DNA of 64,000 nt from Theristus sp. LFF4_11 (Eukaryota; Nematoda; Chromadorea; Monhysterida; Xyalidae): contig JASANC010001115.1 of the NCBI GenBank assembly GCA_030248135.1, positions 1-64,000 on the forward strand, written 5' to 3'. This document shows positions 34,132 to 45,678 of this stretch, piece after piece (position 1 is the first letter of the stretch; every line of letters begins with the position of its first letter). Both the position numbers and the translations under genes were made by a program. Under the pieces are notes generated by a model that did no database searches, was not told the DNA's origin, and saw only the letters and a list, made by a program, of their open reading frames with translations.

Positions 34132-36823
34132 TTACTGCCTAATCTCAGCTCGTATCAGATTGCTTTGCTCCAGCTGTTTCATCAGTGTCAGAACGAGTTC
34201 ATCTTGGAACGGCCACGCAGCCAACTGCACGCCAACGGGCATGCCAACCGACTGTTTCGCCGTGTCAGTGTCGCGCATCACGGTGTCCCACAGGTCGACG
34301 TCCTTGCGGAGACGTCGGTTTGCGGCGTCCTGTGCTCGGTGCTCTTCAAACACTTGCGTACACGCGACCACACCTGTGTCATGTCGTCCTCGTTGTCTGG
34401 CTCATGAAATTACGAACCAGTTGCCACCTCCGCACTTATTTCTCTTCACTACAGTTTTTTTACCTGCCGGAAAGTCGAGCGCATTGAATAAAACTGTGTA
34501 CGAGGTGAGCGCACCAAGCACCTAAATAAAAAATGACGAAATGAAAATCAAAACTTGAAATGAATGACGAAAAACGACGAGGTAACATTGTAACCTCAGT
34601 TGGTGCCCCGTGCGGCACGGCCACCGTCGGCATGGCAGGGCAAATCACAGCGTGTATCCCTGCCGATTTCCATTGTTCGCAAATCATTTGGCGGATGCGA
34701 CGAAGTTCAACAATCGCTGCTTGTAATCCAGAATGGCCGACAGAAATGGAGTCACAAAATCGTTGTGCACGATCATCGGACTAAAAAATGGAGACAAGGA
34801 CTAAAAAGCGGATGCAGTTGATTGGCTGCTTTTGAATTGGACTCACTGATTGATTCCTGAAATTGACTCACTGATCCAACCAACTAAATAAAAAAAAGAT
34901 TCTCTCCTATGCAGATGAGCAATAATATTGCAAGGTTGCCAACTGGAACTGACCGATGAGCGCATGCGAACAAGGTCGGCGTACGCACGATGCAAACGTT
35001 GTGTCCAGTTGTGTCGGCCACTAACCGAGGCACAAATGTACGCACACCTGCACAGACTTTCAGCGATCGAATCCGGCAACCAGCATTCCACGAGTTCATG
35101 TCCACACTCTTCCAGTGCCTCACGGGCAACGTGCACCGCACGGGCACACGACACCGCTGGGCGCACAAAATCGTGGTGGTCGAACCAACCGATACGTACG
35201 GATGAACTCTGCAACCGTGTGCCATATTTGCTAAGCATATCAGGCACAATCATGATTTTGGTAACAAAAATACTTCACGAACACGTTTGTATTTTAATCA
35301 ACAACGATAACAACCATGCCTTTGGTGGTGGTGTGCACGGCAACACTGTCACATACGGATCAACAAGTGCAGTTGACGCATTGAACAAAGCGGTCACAAT
35401 TTGCGCAAGGTCCCCGGCTGTGCGCGCTTGAATGCCGATACTTTCGCCAACAATTACCGAGTCGCTGTATTCAGTGCCGTTTTGCTGTGCAAAAGATCAC
35501 AGGGAAACATGGGTTTCAAGAATTGTCTAGCCGAAGCGAAGTTCATACTTGAGAGCATCGCGCCTGTGTCGGCTTGAAAGCAGCAAGACCACAGCAAGAC
35601 GCTGACACACGACCAGCACCGTCCAAGTCGACGCCAACTGAGCACACAGCTCCTGCCGTTTTGTTATTTTTCACAAATGACCAACAAGATTGTGAAATTC
35701 AGGAAAAAAACCCAATGAACGAATCTCCAAGATAGTGGAAAACGCAAAAAATCAATTCTGAAACGAAATTCCATCTCAAGCACCATTGCAAGCGAGCAGC
35801 GCTGCGTCGCCGCCAGTGCACCACCGTCGATTCCGTGGATGCCAGGCGCCGCCGTTGGCAGTGTTCGTGAAGCCTAAACTGGCCTCGGGCAACCTGGTTC
35901 GAGCCTAAGCATGACCTGGTAAACATGTTATCGTATTCTAAACGACCGAGTGGAAAGTGGTACACCAACAATTGGAATGGCACCAAGTTTGATCATTATG
36001 CCAACTGCCAGACAGTGCTCTGGCTGCGTTGATTTGCGGTCCAATGTTTGATTTGGTCGCTGCGTCATGTTGTGGCCTAAAATAGCAGTCGATCAAAAAA
36101 TTGGAAAAAGATTTTGCGTTTTCCTCATTAAAAATTTCAAGCCGACTTGTGAGTTCAACAGAAAACGTCGGTCACCTTTTACAGCGACATTCTCTTGCAC
36201 AGAAAATGGCACTGCAAACAGCGGTGGCTTCGGTACGCCCTCAAAACGACGATGCAAATGTTTCGCTGTTTCATTGGCGTCCGTTAGGAACTCGACCACA
36301 CAGTTTGTTTCGCGATGGGCCTAAAAGACGTTGTATCACATCATCTTTTATCAAATAAATGCCAAAAACCAACGTTCACAAGTGACTAGCTTCAACAGCG
36401 GCTTCCTGGAACGCCAGCAGCGAATGCTCTGCGACGAAGCCGATGTCGTTGTCGTACTGACGTCGAAAATAGTCGATGTTACACGCGACAGCACAAACGT
36501 TCGGCCACTGGCACTTCTGAAATTGAAAATTTACAAATTTTGACAAGCTCGAGCGAGGAGCATCACTTCGCGTTCTCGACAGTGCACAAAACTCAATGAC
36601 TGGCAAAACAAACGCTTACAAATGATCTGAAGTGGTCAGTGTTGATGCGTTCGCACAGCAGTGCCACGGCTTGCTCTCTTCTACCGTTTTCATTGCGAAT
36701 GTTGTTCAACTGACATCGTTTTCTGCGAATCCAACCAAACATCAGAAGACCTGACGCTGTTGTCCCCACAACGCCAAGCACCAGACTCACGCGGAAGCTG
36801 CTGAGAATAGTTTTCAGGCTCAT
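34132..36823 (-). CDS. FAAH-like amidase-signature protein lacking the catalytic triad
   Basis: Relative of fatty acid amide hydrolase, a membrane enzyme that cleaves lipid amides. Eleven exons: 36823-36620, 36516-36397, 36320-36176, 36076-35966, 35873-35784, 35652-35549, 35484-35315, 35230-34954, 34780-34595, 34521-34464 and 34373-34132. Phases agree and give 568 residues (rat FAAH has 579). One N-terminal membrane helix is seen (VSLVLGVVGTTASGLLMFG), then HRETNCVVEFLTD, SYTVLFNALDFPAG and VGMPVGVQLAAWPFQDELV, all FAAH landmarks. The triad is gone: the Lys of VSLKE is Gln (FSVQE, residue 150); the Ser-Ser of GGSSGGE is Cys-Thr (WCTGGD, 212-213); the nucleophile Ser of DIGGSIR is Ala (DLDGAGR, 236). 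About 16-18 residues before WCTGGD are also missing. An in-frame upstream start at 37096 would add 91 residues; 36823 was chosen because it places the membrane helix near the N-terminus, as in FAAH. Confidence 0.88.
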
Positions 36824-37301
36824 CGCACAATTTAACGAGTGAAAGAAATTGTTTTTCCAAGCGGACGACTTATTGTTTGTTTCTGCCGTTATCAGTTGTT
36901 TGTAAAGGAACAAGCCAATCAGCAACGGCACCAACAAAGTGTAAATACGTTCACATGGGTCTGACGTTGATAACCAGTCAGTTGGCAGGTGGTCTCTCAA
37001 CCACAATGTCCAAGTTTTGTGACACGGTTCATTGCTGAATTCCCATTGCAACATTTCGTTGCAGATAACCAACATTTTTGAACGAAACACACGCATTTAC
37101 GCATCACCGAAAATAGCAACACCATGAAAAAACAAAAGCAGTAAATAGTAGAATAAGTAATAACACAGGGTTTTTCTGTAGACAACAAGTTTGATAAAAG
37201 CCTGAACTTTTAACGTAATCAACACCAGCAGACACACACAATTCGATAAATCTTTCAAGTGTTGACAAATCGCAATTCCATTGAACTATAAATCGTTTTT
37301 A

Positions 37302-40300
37302 CTAATCACCAGCCAATTTTGCGAGATAATTCAAACTGTAGAGCTTTATGTCCCGGGTGTCCGTCTTGACCACGCCTTCCTGGCCGTCAATCGACAGAAG
37401 ACTGCCCGTCGTCTCGCGCTCTTCTCCGAGAATCACTTTGATCTGAGCGTTGTTTTAAAGTTCCGTATTTTAGAAACAAACAGCAACTCAAGTTCAAATG
37501 TGAGACGTCTAAATTTTTCATACTTTTCCACTTTCAAAAGCGACCAACCTTATCGCCTTGCTGCGGCGGCACCGGCTCCAAATGCTCAGCAACGACACTG
37601 ACGTACTTGTCAAGGTCAGGCAGCAGGGCGCACGTGCACATGTTACCCTGAATTTTGTGAAAAACATTTTTTTTAAATTTCAATCAAATAAAATTCGCCA
37701 GTTTGAATGATCGATCAGTGATAGCTCAGATCAACGTTGGCCATTCTCTCCAGCGTTCAACTCTGTTTCATGGGTTCGACATACAGAAGTCAGAAGAGGG
37801 AGCCAAACTGTATCATCATCAACGCTATCAATTACGGCTGGACAGCCAGCAGTTGTTGTATAAACGTTGAAACGTCAGCCAAATGTTGTGGGAAAAGTTA
37901 CAAAATGTAACTTGATAATGCGATAACTCAATGAAAATCGGACATACCGAGATTGTTTTGATGACCGCGGTGCGTCCGTGCAGCGATCGATCGTCGTGCG
38001 AGTCGCGTATGCGAACCTCGATGTCTTGCGCTGTCCAGTCAACGTTCGATGAACCCATGGTCGCTAAAAATGCAGTGGGTTTGCAAACCACAGCAGCACA
38101 TGTTTTGTGAGTGCTGTAAATAGCACTGACCACCGATGTATTTATTGTGTTATTTATTTTAAAAGTGTCGCACCGGACCGAAACGAAGTAATGCACTCTA
38201 AACTATAAACTCTGAAACATTCGCACAGTAACTCCAGGACTTTCAGGTTGGCTGATCCCTTCACCCTCAAAAACCCGTGACGTGAAGCGCTGAACCAAAA
38301 CAAAAATACTGCGAAAAATAGCCGTTTCTAAAAGCAATGACGGTGTTTCGGTGCGACACGTTCGAGTAAACATGCAACGTGGCGCACTTACAAACGTGAC
38401 TGCCTGGCGTGGCAACCATCATGGGCGACGGGCCGCCAATTGCTGGACTCGGCACGTACGACGACACTGAAACATGCCACACAAAACATCGAAAGTGAAC
38501 GCAATACCATCACAAATGGTTGGCGTAAACATGACACACGAACCTGAGCCTTGCTGGCGATAGCTCGACGCTGGACTCGGCCCCATGCCGGACGTGTACG
38601 GACTCGGCATGTCCTCATACGAGACGCCGGGGGTCAGCGGGCTCGCTGCAAAACGTGCAACGTGCATATTTATACCCGTCGAGTCCAATGGATATGCAAA
38701 ATTTATATTCAAACAAGATGTTTTGCGAAACAACAGAAACGTCTCGCCAGGCTCACTGGTGTCGTGTGCGAGCGCACTCTGCGGTGTTGGCACGCCCCCG
38801 GACATTGCTGGACTCGGCACCTCCTCAGTGACATTGAACTCGTCCATCGGTGACTGGCTGCACAAAACGTCAACAGGCATTACTGCAATGCCGTTTGTGA
38901 ATGCAAACCAGGCAGACGTACTGTGCAGGCGTGTTCGCCACAGCAGGGTCCCAGGAGCTGCTGTGCAACGGTGTGCGCCCGCCACTGGCGTCGTAGTGCG
39001 GCGTTGCACCGCCGTAGTGCGGAGTGCGGCTGCCTGCAACAGAACGCACAGCGTGCACGTGCACGTGACAGCCGCTCACATCCACCAACCGTCGTGCATC
39101 GGTGTTGCCGAGCCGTACATCGGTGTCTGCGACCCGTACATGGGCGTCCTGCCGCCCTGGCCGTACATCGGCGTCCGTCCGTCCTCGACCCTCGGTGTGC
39201 GCCCGTACATCGACATGGAGCCGGTGGCGCCACCGCTGACCGTGCCTGCAGTGCCGACCACAAACAAGCGAGTCCGATCGACGCTGATCGTTTGACACGT
39301 CGAGTGCAGCTCCACGCGCGCCGTCTGGTCGGTCGCGTCCTTGACGATGCCCACGTGACCTGAAACAAGTTGCAGAATCACTTGACACAATCGGTAGTGG
39401 AATTTGCCTTCGGAAGTTCAGCGACCGTCGGCAACAGATACCGAAATCTGGCACAAATCACTGGTGCCCCTTGGACAGAGCGAGGCTGTACTCCGCTCGT
39501 GGCGAGCGCACTGGCCAACGGACGCTCACACCAATCCACCAGAGGTTGGTGCACCTCAGGATTTTTCAAATCCTGAGGGAATGATGCACCAATGAACACT
39601 GAATCACATCTGCCAACCTTTCATGGGTCCCTGGATGATTCGCACGGACTTTGCGACGAGCGTCGCGTCGCGCCTGACCCGCTGCGTCGCCGAGGGCGTT
39701 GGCGTCTGGTGGCCGGGCGTGCGCGCGGGCGTTTTGTTGCCGGCGGAGTGCGAGAACGGGTGAGAGGGCGACGACATCTGCGGCGAGTGCATCAGCGGCG
39801 AGATGCCGCCGCCGACTGCTGCAAACAGTTGCCATATTCACACTGACACGCACGCCAATAATCACAATGTCAGTTGTGCAGCGTGGCATTTCACTCTGCC
39901 CGGGCATGCTGACTGGCTGCATCGTACGCTGTTGCATGCTGTTTTGACCCATCAGTATGCGTAAGCGCAATTCAAAAGCAGCCACTCCGCCTACTGCCAA
40001 TGATTTACAGTGCCACATAAAATATGTCACTGAATAATTGTGCAACGGAACGAACGTCTTGGATTGGTCGACTTTGCCCCAGCGAGCAGCAAATGACGTG
40101 CCCTGCACACGAACATGCCGCCATTGTCCGGGTACGTACGCGAGTAGACGAACACGTACGATCGGTAGATGTGCTTGATTTCACCCTCGCGACCCTGAAA
40201 CAACAACAGTACGCGAGCTGAGTTTTTGTCCTGGTGTGAAAGTAAAACACAAAAAACGGTTGCTGACGGCATGGGGCCCATCGACCACTTTCACGACGTC

Positions 40301-43300
40301 CTTAACCATGATGTTGTTCTGGTCACTGTCCAACGCCACCGCATAGCGACTGTCCTTCTTGCCGTGCACAGCCACATTGCGAATGCGAACCACCTGAAAA
40401 ATGTTGTTGTTGTCATCGTTATCAACAGGATATCGGTATCGTTGTAATCGTTATACCGTTATAGCTATCATCGGTATGAAGACTGTCAGAATTGCAACCG
40501 TGAAACAAAACCAGCCAGAACTGACGCCCCCCCCCCGAACTGACCTTTCCAGCCATGTTCAACACCTGCAAGTTCTCCTTTTCCAGGCGCACAATGACAC
40601 CAACGGTTTGCAGGTCCAACTGCACCAAATCGCCATAGGCGTACTGACCAAGGCTGTCGACGCCGGTGGCAACGTTAGAGCACAACTGCACGTCTTTCGG
40701 AAGCACTTTCAACTGAAACACAATTGATATACCACGATATAATTGTCGAATAAAGTGCTGTGATTTGGCGATCAGAGGGCTATTTTGGGGTCAGTTCAGT
40801 TCGTAGTTGGAGTTTGGAATAGTATTTGCTAGTAGTATAGTAAACTAGCAGAGTACCTGAGTTGGGGAATCGGCTTCCAACTGGTCACTATTCACACCAA
40901 TCGTCACCTGAATCATGCGACTAAACCACAGCAACAACAAGCCCGCCCACGCGCACCTCGTGCATCGTCAGATCCGAGAACAGAATGGCCTCATTCTCGT
41001 CCACCCTGACGATCAGGCCTGTGTCACCCTCGTAGCGTCCATCGATCACTCGCACGTGGTCACCCGGTTTGAAGAACTTGCGCAGTTCGCTCGTGTCAAA
41101 TGTTAGGGGCTCCTGAGAACACACAGAACTTATTGATGCGTTTTGCTTTGAAACGCAGCACGAAGCAACTGATTGACCGTGTTTGATCTTTTATTTTGCT
41201 TCCGAGACTGATTGCGCGCACTGATTGGTAAACAAGTTCATGCGTGACGCAGGAATTCAAAATTTGCAAAGTGGTACGAGTACCCAAACAGGATCGGGCC
41301 ATTTAGGCTATTTTGAATTGCTATCTAAAGATTGAAACTAGTTTCCTTTGTACGTCTGCAAATGCATTGTGTCGCAGCACCAAAAAAACTCACAGTAATA
41401 ATACATGAAAAGCACACAAACAATTTGACACGTGTCCCATAAAAATGGCAATTCGCTACACTGAAAAGACGAACGTTCAGCTCCTTGTGGTAGGGCATCA
41501 TGATGATCTTGTTGCCGTCGACACTCTGTATTTGTCCCTGCAGATTGGTCAGCTCACCATCAGTCACCTCCACGTTGTCACCAGGCACAAACGAGTGTGC
41601 CTTCTCTTTCACGGTCGTCAGTTTCACTGCAATCATAAAACCGCCAATAACTGTCTGTATCAAGACAATCACGATTTCTCAGGTGGACATCGAAAAATCT
41701 GCCAACTGGGGACGTATAATTTTCACAATACAACGGAGAGAAAATTTAAAAAAAACGAACATTCTGATTTGATGTCCTCAGTAGACTGTTGAAATTTCTC
41801 CAATTCGGTCAATGTTGGTTTCACGCCTTCAACAGTCTGCAAAACAAAGGTGAATGTTGCAGATGTTTGCAATCTCGACACAATGGTCTCCAGTGCAAAA
41901 ACCGAAGTATCAGTTTACAATTTTGTTCAACGCCATTCGCTTGTATAACAGGCCACGACGGTAGCGGTTGCCTTCGAATGTTGAGAAGTCACCGTCTTGA
42001 CCGACCTCACCTCCGATTTGCCTAAAACAAGGAAATAGAACTTGAAAATGTAGAGGAAACGTGCAAACTATAACAAAACAATCCAATGGCGCACTTCACT
42101 GCGTCCATATCGAACAGCTTTTGTGGCGGCCGACGCATCAGTTTCTTCTTGGTCTCATTCTGCAAAAAAAATGTGAAAATCATTTAACAATCGCCCGCGA
42201 ACTGTTGACCAAACAGTGGAAATCCAACCCCATCATGCCAAAGAACGCCGTCTTTTTAAACACTTTTATGAACACGTGCTATTCACAGTTTTATCGGAAT
42301 TTCCCGCTTTTCGCAAAATAAAATGAACGGCATTCTACAGTGCAGCGTTTCATTTGCAAATGCCCGACCGCATTCCTGAGTGCGCCCCTCATGCGCGTGT
42401 AGTCGATGCGTGGCACCATGACGAGCATGACGTCATTCTGCAGCAGGTCAACGTGGTCAACGCGTGCGAGGTCGTCCTTGTACACGCCGTACTTGCAGCG
42501 GACGAACGCGCCCGGCTTCAACTGCGGCACGTCCTTCACGACGCGCAGTGTGTCCACCATCTCGTTGATCGGCACCATCTGATTACGAATCAGTTCAAAT
42601 ATGCAAATAAGAAACAGTGCAAATGTGCACGGTTATGTGATGCTTTAAAGCTTCCACAGGTGACGATTCTCACGGAACAACCGAGTGTGTTCGTTTTCAC
42701 TTAACCATGACACTGCGTGGATTCAACGCGTTCACGCCCTCAAGCGCCTGCAGCACGTGCGACTTCTTGAACGCCTCAATGTAGATCTTACCCCTGAGGC
42801 CCTCTTTCGCAACGACAGACTTGATTTGCAGCGGCTGAAATGATTGAAACGTAAATGCTGATTATTTTGCTGAATCGGTTAAAAAAACTCGATTACTAAA
42901 AAACGACAAGAAAAGACGGACTTCTTCGGTGTGCTCGTATGCGATGTGCTTACGCATGAGCAGCATGGCGGCGTGCTTCTCTTCGCCCATACGGCAGTTG
43001 ACCATCCACAGGTTCGGGTCTCTGCATAATGGCAACACAATGTGCGTCACAAATATGAACAGCTTGCAATGCTGCAACACCGACGTGCCCAGCGCACTTT
43101 GTGCTTGGCAGCAGTCCCTGTTGCGTTATGTCGTCAACCAGTTGCTCATCGTCGTAGCCCTCGGTGCCTCGTTGGTTGCCGTATTTTTCACGGAGATACG
43201 ACTCGAGCTCCACTTCGCTCATGTCGCTGAAATTTATGAAATCGTGGAATTTTTGTTTTTCGAGATTGTATTATCAATGTTTTAGATTCTACGACCAATG

Positions 43301-44896
43301 TTTGCAGACGTCGAAACGAAACAAATTTCATTCTACCTTTACATGTCAATTCAAAATAGCCTAATTGACTCGGTCGAATTTTGGGAACTCGGTACACATT
43401 ACTAATTTTGAATTCACGCGCCTTGCAATGCAAGGTAATACAATGACTCCAAATCTCCAGTCAAATCACCACTCCAAATGCACGCAATATGTGAATTTTG
43501 GCATTTGAATCTGGCATGCTGATTGGCTGCATCCAGCTGGTTGGGCCAATCAGTGAGTCTGATTCAAAAGCAGCCAATCAGTTGATTGTCTATTATGCAC
43601 AGTTCGACAGCACGCTGCCAGCATGACAGACTGACCCAAAGAGATCGCGCTTGCGTCTGTCCCTCGCGCCAATCAGCTCCTGTTCTCGCATGGCTCGCTC
43701 TGCCTCGCGTCGCTCGTTCGGGTCCACACCGACTTCGTTGTCGTCTCTCGCCTCAAAGTCACCCTCGTCGTCGTCCTCGTCATCGTCTGAAATCACAAGC
43801 AATAGCCACAGTACACTAGGCTCAGTTTGAGACGTGCTCAATTTTGGCCAATTTCGAAACTTAATGCTATCCTAAAATGGTGTTTATCGCACCAAATCGA
43901 AGCTGTGCAGCAGTGTATTGTTTTGAGTGTTCAATGCCAGTAGTGACCGAAGTGGTGTCTAATGAACTGCAGAGCTTGCAACGCCAGCAATCGCAGCACA
44001 GAGCACCACCCACCGCTGGCCACTTCCACCTCGTCCAGAAAGAACTGTGCCACGCCAGTGCGCCGTTTTCGCTTTTTACGCGGCCGTCTGCGCTTCCTCC
44101 TGCCCCGGCCATGCGATCCTTCATCGTCCTCGACCTGTTCTTCTTCAGAGTCCTCGTCTTCATCATCCTCAGAATCTTGCTCGTCTTCATCTTCGTCTTC
44201 ATCATCATCATCGTTTCCAGCCTGAAATTTGAATTCATGGTAGATCAGTTTTTGTGAATCGCATTGGTTACAAAAAAGGTTGCAGCGAAAAATTTTCCAA
44301 GATTTTTTCACCAAATTTTTTTTCCAAAACTTTTCTATTACCAGTTACACAATCGTAACGCAAACGAGGCCTGTTGCTGCAGTACACACCTTGCGTTTTC
44401 GTGTGTTCGCTTGCTGTTCGTCGTCGTCGTCCGAATCGCCGGCAGCATCAGCATGCGACTTTTGCTTGGATCGATCGAGTGGCTCATCGTCGCTGTCGTC
44501 GTCGTCAGAGCCGAGCACTTTTTTCGAGCCTGCGCCCGGCTTCTTCACAGTGACGTCATCGTCGGAGTCATCGTTGTCAGACGGGTTGTCGTCCGCGTTA
44601 CCACCAGAGTTGTTGTGCGGTCCATCGTCTTGCTCTTCATCGTTGTCACCGCCTTCTGGAAGTTTCAACTAACAGAATATAGACGAAGTCAAAATTAAGG
44701 CAGCATACAGTTTTCACAAGCACAACTCGCAAAAACTGCAACGAAAAGAGCAAGAAAACCAAAACTGCAACTGCACACGTTGTTGGCCGTGCTGCTGTTC
44801 ACCGTGCTCACTGGCCGCATCGTCATCGTCATCGTCGTCGTCTTCAGCTGCAGTCCTTGGCACGTACTCCTGGTCACTTTCGTCGTCGCTTGACAT
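37302..44896 (-). CDS. SPT5: Transcription elongation factor SPT5
   Basis: Large subunit of DSIF, which binds the RNA polymerase II clamp with SPT4 and controls pausing and elongation. Twenty-five exons join in phase from ATG 44896 to stop 37302 and give 1175 residues (human 1087). Exon ends, high to low: 44896-44777, 44668-44390, 44221-44014, 43786-43636, 43226-43098, 43021-42922, 42834-42706, 42578-42369, 42159-42095, 42021-41919, 41836-41761, 41626-41475, 41112-40957, 40712-40545, 40393-40268, 40194-40056, 39818-39618, 39359-39090, 39033-38922, 38857-38757, 38645-38544, 38466-38392, 38063-37948, 37647-37549, 37442-37302. Domains: acidic N-terminus (1-260), NGN (about 295-395, with [15 protein letters not shown]), several KOW domains (for example [20 protein letters not shown]), a C-terminal repeat region rich in TPMYG and TPHY (about 875-965), Pro-Ser-rich linkers, and a final KOW ending [13 protein letters not shown]. 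Confidence 0.97.
38922..39359 (-). other. SPT5: SPT5 C-terminal repeat region (CTR)
   Basis: Exons 39359-39090 and 39033-38922 encode the repeated G-S-Q/R-T-P-M/H-Y-G type units ([39 protein letters not shown]). In known SPT5 proteins the Thr of these units is phosphorylated by P-TEFb/CDK9. The following exons carry a looser set of Pro-Ser motifs ([20 protein letters not shown]). Confidence 0.85.
43505..43590. repeat. Decayed copy of the CCAATCAGCTGATT MITE in an SPT5 intron
   Basis: TGATTGGCTGCATCCAGCTG and AAAAGCAGCCAATCAGTTG form imperfect inverted arms in the intron between SPT5 exons 43636 and 43226. Confidence 0.5.
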
Positions 44897-45678
44897 TCTC
44901 GAAATTTGCTGTTTGAAAAAGAAGTGTCGTTTTACAGTTGCTGGTTTTTAAACAAACGCATAAAAAACAGCCACTATTTTCACAAGAATGCAGACACGCA
45001 ATAGTCCGAGATATTCTCCTGCGTCTGTGACGCAGCATCGCTGAGACGACAACATGCAAAAAATGTTCACAACACAAAATCTGTGTATTTTATTCAGACG
45101 AAAAATACATGTAAAGGATAGTCACAAGATTGCACAGAAACAAAGAGTACAAAAAATCTGAAACGTATTGTGTTGTCACGTGCCAAAACTGTGGGTTCAC
45201 CGTGTTCTGCTGCTGCTGTCTCGACACGATCTGGCATCAACCATACCAATCGTCAACAAGAATGGCTATCAGACACATTTGCAGAAAGATCGTAAACGTA
45301 CCAAGATTGAACACGGTAAATGCTGTTATCCGTGGACCCACGATCTTGGAATTTGACCTATCAGCCGCCATTAACAGAAAATGTTGCTATTATGGCTAAC
45401 TTTTTTCATACAGTTAAACTGATGAGTAGGAAAAGGAACGAAATTGAAACAAAGGACATAAGGAAGACGGAAAAAAGGCACTAAAAAGACCATAACAACA
45501 CATTTTCTTTTCAGAAATCGATAAATCAATAAAAATCCAACAGTCTAAAGCAAACCGGAAAAATTGAAAATTGAGAATCAGGTCAGGGTTGTGTGCAGAA
45601 AAATAAATAAATATCCAACAACGGACAAAAAGTCAATCCGCCACCAACATACTGAAAATGAAAGCAATCATTGTAAAG
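44897..45678. other. Gap between SPT5 and the RCC1 gene
   Basis: This 780-bp gap should hold the SPT5 promoter and 5' UTR and the 3' UTR of the RCC1 gene. TTTATT on the plus strand near 45091 would be an AATAAA poly(A) signal for minus-strand transcripts. No other coding exon is seen. Confidence 0.4.

Noticed and set aside
35699..35986. Open frame across FAAH-like exon 5 in another frame
   Set aside because: It lacks FAAH motifs after the first residues. The 93-nt intron (35874-35965) gives GAIPIVGFTN and TGGDAALL in phase with both neighbouring exons.
43877..44257. Hydrophobic plus-strand open frame
   Set aside because: It is the antisense of the acidic Asp/Glu-rich SPT5 exon 44221-44014.
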